The notes under the pieces: model-generated
The model's input: only the letters and a program-made list of their open reading frames with translations
What the model was told of the DNA's origin: nothing
The model's database searches: none
Shown here: piece after piece, positions 18,701 through 27,948 of the stretch
How the letters are laid out: each line of letters opens with the position of its first letter
Numbering within the stretch: the first letter of the stretch is position 1
IMG/VR virus record: IMGVR_UViG_3300020442_002669
Location: 1 to 33,565 of that record
Length of the DNA: 33,565 nucleotides
Reading direction: 5' to 3' (one strand)
DNA from: a virus
Program-made: the position numbers and the translations under genes

Positions 18701-21700
18701 CGATAGTGACTAAGCATTTCTCAATTTGCTTATCTGATTGTAAGAAGTGACTATTACCAATACCAACTGAAGAGAATGATAATACTTGAGGTAATTTGTT
18801 TAAAGCGTCTTCAGCAGTTGCACATAAATGAACTTCTGCTTGATTAACTCTTACAGCATATACCTCAGAAGGTAGAATACTAGTCAATCCAATTCCAGGA
18901 ATATTTGTTGGTTGTATAGAAATAGGAACATTTCCATCTCCATAAGAATAATGAAGTTTTTCTCCAGTCACAAAGTTATTTCCAAAAATTTTAATAGTAC
19001 TACTTCCAATACTTACAACATTATTATCGGATCCATCAAATGAACGTTTGAATATAGGATAACCATTATTAAACATCTCAAAAGATCGGTTCAATGTAAT
19101 TGAATATCCTCCAAAGAAGGAGTTGGAACCACTTAGAGCAGCATTTCCAAGATTAACTGTCACCAGATCAGCATTATCTGGATTAGAAGTTCCAACACTC
19201 TTTATAAATCCACGAACTTCAATGTTTGCAGTTCCATAAAGTGGAACAAAGTTTATGAATGTTTCCTCTCCTGATAATGTTGCAGTAAAATACCCATGCC
19301 TGTAATCATTTACACCAATAGTTCCATATTCACTTATCAATGCCTCGGAATTATCTGGATCTGATAAAACTAGAACCTCAGTACACTGGTGTTCACCGCT
19401 ACTCTTATTTTCGATGGTAACATATAGATAGGCTCCATATTCATGCTTATTATTATAACTAGAAATCTGATTTTCATCCAAAGATCCTATTGGAATATCC
19501 ACATAAAAAGATTTAATAGTACCAGTGTTTAAATTAGTACTACCAGTCGATACATTACTATGGTCATTAACTCTAATAATTGAAGAGTTAAAATCACAAT
19601 CAAATGGAAGTGATGAATTTGAGATAAAATCAACTTTAATATCATCTCCATCTACATATGCAAAATAAGTTCCAAGACCAGACGTATCATCAGAAACTAG
19701 TTTTCCATAATCCAATATATTAACAGAAATTGAGTCTGTAGTACCAGATCCAATAAAAGTATCTGAAACAAAAGTCAGTTCATTTACCTGAATATAATTG
19801 TTTGTATCACTACTAATTGCTACAATTGCTTTAGCAGATCTAAATTCTGATTTTGCTATTGAAATTATAGTTTGACTTGTAGATCCACTTAATCCTAAAC
19901 TATATGCACCAAAGACCTCTGAAACATCACCTAAGTAGAATGTATTAATACCAACATCATTGTTGATGTCAAGAGATATAACAGTATTAGAAAAATCATT
20001 AGGTCCAAATTCAGTATCTTGAGTAGGAGTAAATTGCAGTGTCATTACTCCATTATCAACATTAAAATCATAACTTCCAGTGTATTCTTCATCTGTTGTT
20101 AAAATTCCATATTCATCAAGATATGATGCTTCTCCAGAGAATGCGGCGGAAAGTAGAGAAATTTGCTTTTTACCGTCTTCTTCTGAGAATTCTGAATAAG
20201 TGAGATATTTTTTATATCTCTTTGTATTCACATTAAATTGATCAAGTAAAACTGTTCTTACAATTCCTCCAACAACCTGTGATCTATCATCAGGAACTTC
20301 AATTTGAACTACACGATTTCCAATAGATTCAAAATAATCACTTAGTATTCTAGAGTTAAATACTATTTTATTAGAAACTGATCGATTAGATATATTCTCA
20401 GTTACTTCTCTAACAATATCAAAATCATTATAGCAATCTAAATCCATTTCACTAACTAATTCAGATATACCAATAAAATCTCCATTATCTTGACTTGTAC
20501 ATATACCTGATACTAACTCACAATTTCCATTAATTTCAGTAGGGGTTGACTGAACAGTTAATTCTGAAAATTCTTTGAATCCTGCGGGGTGAGCTAGAGA
20601 TCCTACAGATTCTCCCCAAGTATCATATGAAATTTCACTATTTAAAGCATATGAGAACCTTTGATAATAATCATTATCATGAACTCTTTGTGTAGGTTCA
20701 TTTAAAAATCCTTTTTGATCAACCCAGTTATTTGTAACAACATTATAAGGCCCCAAATTAAATTTAGATTTTGTAAATGTATTAGAGATAATTGATGATA
20801 TATTTCCAGAAGATTTTCCAATAAGAGTTCCTTCTTGGGGGAAGATTTTATTGGAAGCAAGTTTTAATGATCTATTCTCATAATTCCAACCTAATACAGT
20901 ACCTGTATATTCTTCTCCAACTACAACATTTTCTCCAATATTAAAGTTAATATAATCTAAAGAAACATCAAATTGTGGTAAATCATCTTCTTTTATAACT
21001 CTACCAAAAGATAACTGTTTAACAAAATCACCTGCTGTAGAGAAAATATCAAGATAAGATGCTAAACTGTAACTAATAGTCGGTAAAAATCCACCAATAT
21101 TAGGATCTGTATCTGTAATTTCAAAGAAATTGTAATCGTAATCAGATGAATTATAACCAGAACCATTATCATGAACAATATTTTCAACTAAAATACTATC
21201 TCCAACAGAAAATGGGAAATCTTCAGGTTCACTATATGCGGTATCTAATTGTAAAGTTACTTTTTGTGTTACTAAACTATAAGTTGCAGAACTAATTCCA
21301 ATTCCATTATCATTATTAATTGGGAAAATTTTAGGAGAGTTACCAATTAAAGATTGTTCATTACTCAAGAATTCTATATTTTCATTCACTGGATCATATA
21401 CCATAGAAATTTTATCTGTTGGCATATTGTTGTAAGAATCGACAACAATTAAATCCTGCTTAGAAGAGTATCCAACACCATTATCAGCAATTTCAATAGA
21501 ACCAATTTTATATCTTGGTTGAACTTTTAATAATTGTGGGAATATGCAAGTAGGTCTTAATGTAATATCAGATGGATATTCAAAAGAAGTATCACTTATA
21601 ATAATGTCTCCAGGTTTTCCAATGTCTTTTGTTACTGGATTTAAGAAAGCACCATATCCATGATCAGTTTTTATAGAATTAATTATAGGTTCTTTCTTGT

Positions 21701-24700
21701 AAAGTTTATTATATGAATTGAGTAAAATACCTTGTATTGGACCATAAGCACTAGTTGAATTTGTGATATAACTAATGTCATTCTCCACTCCATTATAATA
21801 AGGTTCCTCTAGAGTATTATCACTAAAGATAGTAAATGAATACGTAGAGATTCCTGTTACACTATAAGTTCCATTATAATTACTTGGTTGTATATTTAAT
21901 AAATTGTTATTAATTATTGAATCCGAATCATTAATATATTCTTTCTTCTCAAGCGGAATTAAATTTTCATCAACTGTAATTAGTGAATAATATAGTTCTC
22001 TTGGAACATCATTTGTTAGAGTTAACGTTAATTTAGCCTCGGAACTTATTCCAGGTCTACCTTCATAAACTACATTAAATTTATTGGTTTTTTCGGAAGA
22101 GAAAAATTCTCTATGATAATTAGGATCCTCATATAATCTAAAATTAAATGCTGAAATATCTTGACCAAAATAATTAGTTGCTAATGATGGATCTGAAAGA
22201 TCAAAGATTATTTTTGAGTTTGCATATACTAATATTTCTGGATTTACTTTACCAATATATCCATCAAACTGAGTGACAATCCCTACTACTTCTGGATTTT
22301 CTTGTATAGATTTATAATAGTTTTCCGCAAACTTTATATTATTACCATCTATAGAAATAATATATACAATTCGGTCATCTCCAAGATCTGTTATAGATCC
22401 AGAAGCTTTATAGATTACTTTGTCACCAGTGTTAAACCTGTGATTGGGAATTGTAAGAGTATTATTAGTGACACTTAAATCTGTGTCAGAAAAATTAACT
22501 GGATCAATAAGCATTCTCCTATGAGTATCATTATATACAACCTTATAACTGGTTGTAATTCCAGAACTTAAGCTCAGTTCAACACGATCATTTATAGATA
22601 GTCCATGGGTTTGTGCTGTAGCAACAGTTATTAAACTTCTCTCTGCATCAATTTTTACAACATCAGTTAAGTCGGTAGTAAACTTGTGATTATTTAAAGT
22701 TCCAGGATCAGAAAAATATACTAATGCATCATGGAAAGATACAGTAGATCCATAACTAACTGATTTATATTCAGATCCATTATTCAATAGTCTTTGAGTT
22801 GAGAGTCCAATAATATCTTTGGATAACCAAACAGTGTAAAGTTCTTCCCCTTCGGATAATTCAGAAGAGGTTGATCCATCTAGAGAGATCAATATTGGAT
22901 CTCCTCCATTTGAAGAGTAAGATAATTTATCTCCAGTTCTTAAAGAGTGATCCCTGTAGTAAATTGATCTAGTATTAACAAAGATTTCAGTACTTCCAGA
23001 AGACACATTTGGTATAGGTAAAATATTTCCAATACCAGGACCATAAGTCAATCCAATTGAAACTGTGCTCTGAGGATCAATATAAAGAGTTTTGTTTATT
23101 CTTGATTTAAAATTAATCTGATCCGATTCAAGATTAAATCTAACTTTTTTAGTATCTTGGGTTATTACTGATGATGCAGAATGTGCAAGACCAACTGTTC
23201 CATCTATCCCTCTCTCAACTCGTATAAACTTATTAACTCTATCAACTTCTAATACTTTTAGTTTTTCATTATTAATGAATAAAATATCGTCGGGCATTAA
23301 AATTGGAAAACTGAGATCTCCATACACTCCTATACTAGTAATATCTCCAGTTGTAATAGAATTGGGTAAATCGGTTTTTAGTGCGTATGATGGAGTATCA
23401 ACATTTAATAGGAATCGATCCGACTTAAGTTTAGATGTGATATCAGTAGAGAATCCACTAATAATTACTGGATCCAAATTTTTAAATTCATGAATAGATG
23501 TACATACACCAACATACTGAGAACTATTAATTTGAACAACTTCAATACCTCTTACAGTATAATTTGAGTACGATACACTATTAACTTTTTTACCTTGAAG
23601 GTAATTAATTTTTACAGTTTCTGTAATCTCACTATCAGTATCTAAAGATAACGCAACTCTATCACCAACTTGATAATTATCACCAGGATCAACAATTTCA
23701 AAGGAATCTATTTTACCTGTAGATGTATAATCAATAATTGCATTTTGATTAGCAACTTTTAATGGGTCATCAATATATGAATATGCACTATTTTCATCAG
23801 TGAAGTTATAATCTGTAGTATTTCTTTGAAGACCAGTTTTAATTGGATCATAAGTTCCTTGATCATTATTTGAAGTAAAGTTAAATTCTATTGGTATTGA
23901 TTTGAAATTTTCACCAATGATATAAGGATATACTGGTCTTCTAAATCTTCTAAATGGAGACCCAGGAGTAGCATCTACACCACTTGGATCTATAGTAGCA
24001 AAATATGCATAAACTCCATTTGGATACTCTGGAGTCACACAGTATCTTCCATTATTTTCATCAAGATCACCAGAATTTGAAAAATAGTAATCACGCACAA
24101 AGAATCCGCCAGGATATACTGGTGGTCTATTGGTATCATATGTTTGTACAAGTTCATAACCACTTTCTAAACATTTAACACCACCTGTACCATCTATATT
24201 TGCAAAACCATATGGTCCATATATTGGATGTCCATCATAAGACCATCCAATAATTGGAGAGTGTCTATCAGATTCCTTTTCATTATTAGATTCATCAAAA
24301 GTTAAATCTTTTTCAAAAGTTAGTTTACCTGATACATATTTCTTTCCAAAAACAGTTTTTCTAAACTCTCTCGGTGCATATAAATGCGTATATTGTATTC
24401 CATACTTACCATCTCTGATAAAACCATCATCACTGGTAACTTGTTTATAATAAAGTAGTTTTTCAACCTCATTAATTTTCCATTCATCAATTTTAGCTTC
24501 TAATGTTGCCCCAGAACCTGCAGGCTCTATTGTAATATAAGTAGAATTAACATCATAACCAGTTCCTTTCGCAAAAACTACAACTTTATCAATATATCCG
24601 TCAATAATAACTGGAACTAATTTTGCTCCTCTTCCAACTCCATTTACAACAATATTTGGGATAGAAAAATAATTTCTACCTTTATTTTTTATCAGTACTG

Positions 24701-27700
24701 CTTCAATTTTCCCATCAACAACAAGTGGTTCAAGGTCTCCCTTACTTCCAGTGTCAATCTCAAAAGTTGGTTGTCTATCGTAATTGGGTATATTTTCGGA
24801 ACCATATCTAGTTCCTTCAGAATTAACAAATGCTCTAACTACACTACCTTTAAATATTGGTTGTAAAACTGGTCTCCTTGTAGTGGAACTAATTCCAGTT
24901 ACTTCAACAGTGATAGGTGGATAGTTAAATTCATGACTAGATCCACTTTGTACATATGTAAATTCAACATATTGATTTGTTCTTAAATTAAAATCATCTC
25001 CATTAATAGTAGAAATTCCACATAATCTAAAACTGTCTTCATCAATTACATTTACAAGATATTTTGTTTGATCTTCTAATCCTTGGATAGCATCAAAAAC
25101 TCCAACTCTTCTATAGATTATAGTATCCCCATTATTATATCCATGGTTTTTTATGTAAATACTGTTATCATGAATATTTACATTTTGAGATTGGACATAT
25201 ATTTTTTTAGATCCGTATTCGTATCCAGGATTAGTGACAACTACTGATTCAATTTTATTTTTATTTCTTAATGATTTAAAATTATGAATTCCTTTACCAT
25301 ATCCATCAAGACTTACAGTGTTTAATCCAGCAGAAATATCTTTGAAAGTATCAAATAGTCTAATAGAATATTCATCAACAACTTCAACAAAATATTGTGC
25401 TCCAGTTTCTAATCCGACGATTCTTGTTTGATTATATTCAGGATTGTATATTACTTCTTCATAATCTCTAAATCTGTGGAATGTACCAAATCCAATAATA
25501 TTATTAGTTAAATCAACTCTATTAGGATCTGCAGAGTTAAATGATAATACATTTTCTACTACTGATAATTTTACTTCAGCACTAGCTTCTTTTCCGTTAC
25601 CACCACTTATAATTACTTTGGGTTCTAACGAATAGAAATCAAATCCTGGATCAATTATATCAATTCTTTGTAAAGATCCCTGTATTTCAATATCAATAGT
25701 TGCTCCAATTCCAACAGAATCAGTTATAACCACTTTTGGCGGATTAATAACATCATACCCAGATCCACCACCAGAAACTACTACTTCTTTAATTCCACCA
25801 TAAAAAATAGAATCTTTTGAGATATTATTTGATATTTCAACGCCATTATTTAAAATGCCGACTGTATCATAATTTTTAACCGGGTAATTTTTATCAGAAT
25901 ATGCTGGATGAGAAATTTTCTTTATAATTTTTGCGGATTGTAAACTATCATTTGAATATTTCTCAAGAACAAAAGTATTTTCAAATACGCTTCCTACTGT
26001 GTCACCATAAGATGCCTCAGTTGAATCTACAGTAATAAAGTTTGCAGCAAATAAATTTGCTCTACTACTAGCTATTTGAATTATTTTATCACTAACTCTA
26101 CTAACATAATAAAATCCTTCTGGAATGTTAAGTTTATTATTACCTTCACCAGCGATGTATCTAATAAAATCTCCAGTAATAAAATTATGATCTGGTATGT
26201 CTAAAAATTCACTTGAAAAACTTCCAGAAAATTTTCTTACCGGATTTTGAGTGTTTACTTTATAATTTGGTAATGATGATGAAACAATGTATAAATTATC
26301 ATCGTCATCATAGTAAGTATTTTGAATATTTGTTAAATTCTCGGTTGATTCTGGAAAATTAACAGATTTTAACTTTTGTAGTTTTCTCTTTACATACAAA
26401 AGAGATTCTTCTATGAAAGATGAAACTTCTAGATCTAATGTTACGAAGAATGTATTTTTGTCTTGAATATCGACAACATCATACTCTTTTTCCAATAAAT
26501 TTTTAAATCTAAAAATAAGTTTTTCTCCTAGTTTAAACTTATTTTCAGTTATAGTTTTTACTTTAAATAATCCCCTCTCAACAACAATGGATTCGATATC
26601 ATATTGTATTGGTAAATTATAAAATAACTCACTATTTCTAATATCAAGAGGATTTGTTTTTCCTAAATTTTCAATTTCAATTAAATCTCCGACTTGATAA
26701 AAATAATCACTATCTACAGGATCAACTCCACTAGCAATTGAAGATACTCTAAACCTTACTTGATTTTCGGAATTTCCAACGTATGCATATGCATAGGAAT
26801 TCATTCTTACTGAATTATTTTCTGGTAAATCAATAGTTATTCCAGAGCATCCTAAAAATTGATTATAATTTTTAGAGGAATATGTGATAGTATAATCTGC
26901 TCGACTTCCTGGAACTCTATAAACAATACTTCCAGACTCTGGGAAACCTAAAGTTGATTCTACATTGATAACTGTTGAATTTTTAACAGCAGTCTCAGTT
27001 ATTTGAGTCTTAGGATGAATTGAAAAGTTTCCAACTACAGTTCCTCCAGATACTGTAATATCTTTATCATAGTCATAATCTAATTTAAGACTATAATAAG
27101 TGTCATTACCCAATGATAGTATTTGAACATCACTTACAGAACCTTGAGCAAACTCAATTCCATTTAAACTATCTTCATCCTGGAATACTGTTCTATTTTT
27201 AATATCCTCAAAATTACCTGATAAGATTTCTACTGTTAAATTTTGAGAAATTCTATACTTTGATCCTGAAGGTTCAATTGTATTTTCATAAGGCCTTGTT
27301 ACACTTACTTCCGTTCCATATAATGCACGGAATAAGATTTTAAATGCCTCATCAGAACCCTTTGCAGAATAAAAATCTATAGAGTTAGATAAGAATGTAT
27401 TCTTGTTTAAACCCTCTGCTAAATTTCTATTTTCAAACCCAGGAGAAATTTGTGATTTTAACTTTTCTAAGAACAGTCTTAAAGATAAACCACTAATATT
27501 TTCAACTGTAGACCCACTAGTATGAGAATCAGTTTCTGATGAACTAAAAACTAATTCTTCACTTAAATTGGATTTACTAATTCCACTAAATCCACGAGTA
27601 CAAGTCTTAAAAGAATTAGTTCCTCTTTCTTGATATAAAATAATTTCATCATCAATTTTAATTAAACCATTTCTATCTGGAAAACCAATAGTATTATCTA

Positions 27701-27944
27701 CGAATATTTCATTATCAAATAATTCTACATTAGAAGTTAAACTAGTACTCTCAGGAATATTTGATAATACATCTAATTTAACATACTTATCAATATTATC
27801 AAGTAAATCTTGTGGTAGTGACTGACCATCAACAGAATTATAATAACGACTTAAAAAATCACCTATTAACGGAAATTCTACCCGAATAAATTCTGGTAAC
27901 TGACTTTCGACAACTGAACTGACTTTTATTCTCTCTTGATTCAT
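15783..27944 (-). CDS. Giant baseplate structural protein in the gp7 position, with YHYH domain (4,053 aa)
   Basis: One uninterrupted 12.2-kb frame between gp6 and gp8, the place of the wedge initiator gp7 in T4 (1,032 aa). The N-terminus (LPEFIRVEFPLIGDFLSRYY; then DFYSAKGSDEAFKILFRALYG near 190-210) resembles the start of cyanophage gp7-type proteins. A YHYH domain lies at about 1,220-1,345 (HSPIIGWSYDGHPIYGPYG, GGFFVRDYYF, NGVYAYFATID). IDxE...RG...H modules sit at about 71-150, 1540-1597 and 3096-3168. GxxYxxxP-type units (GGGSGYDVINPP, NKGRNYFSIP, SSGSGYRPS, GGTGYSYPP) are scattered throughout. No enzyme motif was recognised. The start is four bases after the gp6 stop, with an A-rich leader. 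Inferred: baseplate wedge core enlarged by domain accretion. The CDS is certain; the gp7 equivalence rests mainly on order and N-terminus. Confidence 0.85.
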   Translation of the reverse strand: MNQERIKVSSVVESQLPEFIRVEFPLIGDFLSRYYNSVDGQSLPQDLLDNIDKYVKLDVLSNIPESTSLTSNVELFDNEIFVDNTIGFPDRNGLIKIDDEIILYQERGTNSFKTCTRGFSGISKSNLSEELVFSSSETDSHTSGSTVENISGLSLRLFLEKLKSQISPGFENRNLAEGLNKNTFLSNSIDFYSAKGSDEAFKILFRALYGTEVSVTRPYENTIEPSGSKYRISQNLTVEILSGNFEDIKNRTVFQDEDSLNGIEFAQGSVSDVQILSLGNDTYYSLKLDYDYDKDITVSGGTVVGNFSIHPKTQITETAVKNSTVINVESTLGFPESGSIVYRVPGSRADYTITYSSKNYNQFLGCSGITIDLPENNSVRMNSYAYAYVGNSENQVRFRVSSIASGVDPVDSDYFYQVGDLIEIENLGKTNPLDIRNSELFYNLPIQYDIESIVVERGLFKVKTITENKFKLGEKLIFRFKNLLEKEYDVVDIQDKNTFFVTLDLEVSSFIEESLLYVKRKLQKLKSVNFPESTENLTNIQNTYYDDDDNLYIVSSSLPNYKVNTQNPVRKFSGSFSSEFLDIPDHNFITGDFIRYIAGEGNNKLNIPEGFYYVSRVSDKIIQIASSRANLFAANFITVDSTEASYGDTVGSVFENTFVLEKYSNDSLQSAKIIKKISHPAYSDKNYPVKNYDTVGILNNGVEISNNISKDSIFYGGIKEVVVSGGGSGYDVINPPKVVITDSVGIGATIDIEIQGSLQRIDIIDPGFDFYSLEPKVIISGGNGKEASAEVKLSVVENVLSFNSADPNRVDLTNNIIGFGTFHRFRDYEEVIYNPEYNQTRIVGLETGAQYFVEVVDEYSIRLFDTFKDISAGLNTVSLDGYGKGIHNFKSLRNKNKIESVVVTNPGYEYGSKKIYVQSQNVNIHDNSIYIKNHGYNNGDTIIYRRVGVFDAIQGLEDQTKYLVNVIDEDSFRLCGISTINGDDFNLRTNQYVEFTYVQSGSSHEFNYPPITVEVTGISSTTRRPVLQPIFKGSVVRAFVNSEGTRYGSENIPNYDRQPTFEIDTGSKGDLEPLVVDGKIEAVLIKNKGRNYFSIPNIVVNGVGRGAKLVPVIIDGYIDKVVVFAKGTGYDVNSTYITIEPAGSGATLEAKIDEWKINEVEKLLYYKQVTSDDGFIRDGKYGIQYTHLYAPREFRKTVFGKKYVSGKLTFEKDLTFDESNNEKESDRHSPIIGWSYDGHPIYGPYGFANIDGTGGVKCLESGYELVQTYDTNRPPVYPGGFFVRDYYFSNSGDLDENNGRYCVTPEYPNGVYAYFATIDPSGVDATPGSPFRRFRRPVYPYIIGENFKSIPIEFNFTSNNDQGTYDPIKTGLQRNTTDYNFTDENSAYSYIDDPLKVANQNAIIDYTSTGKIDSFEIVDPGDNYQVGDRVALSLDTDSEITETVKINYLQGKKVNSVSYSNYTVRGIEVVQINSSQYVGVCTSIHEFKNLDPVIISGFSTDITSKLKSDRFLLNVDTPSYALKTDLPNSITTGDITSIGVYGDLSFPILMPDDILFINNEKLKVLEVDRVNKFIRVERGIDGTVGLAHSASSVITQDTKKVRFNLESDQINFKSRINKTLYIDPQSTVSIGLTYGPGIGNILPIPNVSSGSTEIFVNTRSIYYRDHSLRTGDKLSYSSNGGDPILISLDGSTSSELSEGEELYTVWLSKDIIGLSTQRLLNNGSEYKSVSYGSTVSFHDALVYFSDPGTLNNHKFTTDLTDVVKIDAERSLITVATAQTHGLSINDRVELSLSSGITTSYKVVYNDTHRRMLIDPVNFSDTDLSVTNNTLTIPNHRFNTGDKVIYKASGSITDLGDDRIVYIISIDGNNIKFAENYYKSIQENPEVVGIVTQFDGYIGKVNPEILVYANSKIIFDLSDPSLATNYFGQDISAFNFRLYEDPNYHREFFSSEKTNKFNVVYEGRPGISSEAKLTLTLTNDVPRELYYSLITVDENLIPLEKKEYINDSDSIINNNLLNIQPSNYNGTYSVTGISTYSFTIFSDNTLEEPYYNGVENDISYITNSTSAYGPIQGILLNSYNKLYKKEPIINSIKTDHGYGAFLNPVTKDIGKPGDIIISDTSFEYPSDITLRPTCIFPQLLKVQPRYKIGSIEIADNGVGYSSKQDLIVVDSYNNMPTDKISMVYDPVNENIEFLSNEQSLIGNSPKIFPINNDNGIGISSATYSLVTQKVTLQLDTAYSEPEDFPFSVGDSILVENIVHDNGSGYNSSDYDYNFFEITDTDPNIGGFLPTISYSLASYLDIFSTAGDFVKQLSFGRVIKEDDLPQFDVSLDYINFNIGENVVVGEEYTGTVLGWNYENRSLKLASNKIFPQEGTLIGKSSGNISSIISNTFTKSKFNLGPYNVVTNNWVDQKGFLNEPTQRVHDNDYYQRFSYALNSEISYDTWGESVGSLAHPAGFKEFSELTVQSTPTEINGNCELVSGICTSQDNGDFIGISELVSEMDLDCYNDFDIVREVTENISNRSVSNKIVFNSRILSDYFESIGNRVVQIEVPDDRSQVVGGIVRTVLLDQFNVNTKRYKKYLTYSEFSEEDGKKQISLLSAAFSGEASYLDEYGILTTDEEYTGSYDFNVDNGVMTLQFTPTQDTEFGPNDFSNTVISLDINNDVGINTFYLGDVSEVFGAYSLGLSGSTSQTIISIAKSEFRSAKAIVAISSDTNNYIQVNELTFVSDTFIGSGTTDSISVNILDYGKLVSDDTSGLGTYFAYVDGDDIKVDFISNSSLPFDCDFNSSIIRVNDHSNVSTGSTNLNTGTIKSFYVDIPIGSLDENQISSYNNKHEYGAYLYVTIENKSSGEHQCTEVLVLSDPDNSEALISEYGTIGVNDYRHGYFTATLSGEETFINFVPLYGTANIEVRGFIKSVGTSNPDNADLVTVNLGNAALSGSNSFFGGYSITLNRSFEMFNNGYPIFKRSFDGSDNNVVSIGSSTIKIFGNNFVTGEKLHYSYGDGNVPISIQPTNIPGIGLTSILPSEVYAVRVNQAEVHLCATAEDALNKLPQVLSFSSVGIGNSHFLQSDKQIEKCLVTIDNIIQSPISITPIKTTLSSNINDTTSFISLSGIGSIYTGDLVKIDNEYMLIDDVGVGNITNLCRVRRDWMNIGIASHLSGSEVRKYSGNYNVHENFMTFVGDPISLTPQETTDPDEIDFTGIQTSSSFYGRVFFRSGEVGTANTTYRENYIFDDISSQFKLRSDNLLIKSNEYNVHDVQDMNAVVLIKDVFQIPKRDGNPAIEGSYYIGGTGISTIFFVTDDNNQDYDINTFNIPVGGVIQQISSNDATGYQPLSGAGGTAVYNLSNDLVSISIESSGSGYRPSQQDQSIAVKLVGISSDDYESTLDVVVGYANVADGRVYSVTITNPINVSSEVYPPVVVIDEPKTYDNIPLIYSSSSPVNGIGTQATADIIVSQDGTIESFEIKNYGYSYDNLEVLTIPTDGDYGIPVDTSKTFNELQITLDRVYIDKFSGWSMGEFTPLDYIDNMFNGQRFTFPLAFNGEVYPIVTRKGSNIDLKMTLLVFVNNILQRPDVGYKFEGGSYITFAEAPKKGDRCEILFYKGTPDIDVVFNDIIETIEPGDHVTINSDDFYYQENERRVQVIQSIDSVITNPYSGAGISTDFDLERPLMWCKQRNDIVAGNTVYTKDRVGLEPQIYPTCNVINSVGIGSTHIFVDTLLPFFSSEKENAVDEKRKTVEVVSKFEGTRAQLIAGLDSNGFINQITIVNGGTGYSYPPIISVETNVGTASSQVPLLVATVNDTDGSIVGVSIAQTGTSFITPPTITVNQPDLKAETLTDVEYFGDYGNIVGVAATSVTGATTGLKFQLEIPGDSILRDKSISGFAATTSRLEKGYYFRVSNSNVGSGLNSLDDDSNLLFQSSSFIDNIYKVIDAEVGDNIVSTTQVISVNTEVASATMIDTTGDITVNDGIEFTIGDYSNLSVTVSVNGYGSVLTDLDSAPDPYYFGSYSWGRIIGTDRKLRNYSFGFPNNMTNVDDLPVVRRKAFLNFKNYNP

Positions 27945-27948
27945 TTTT

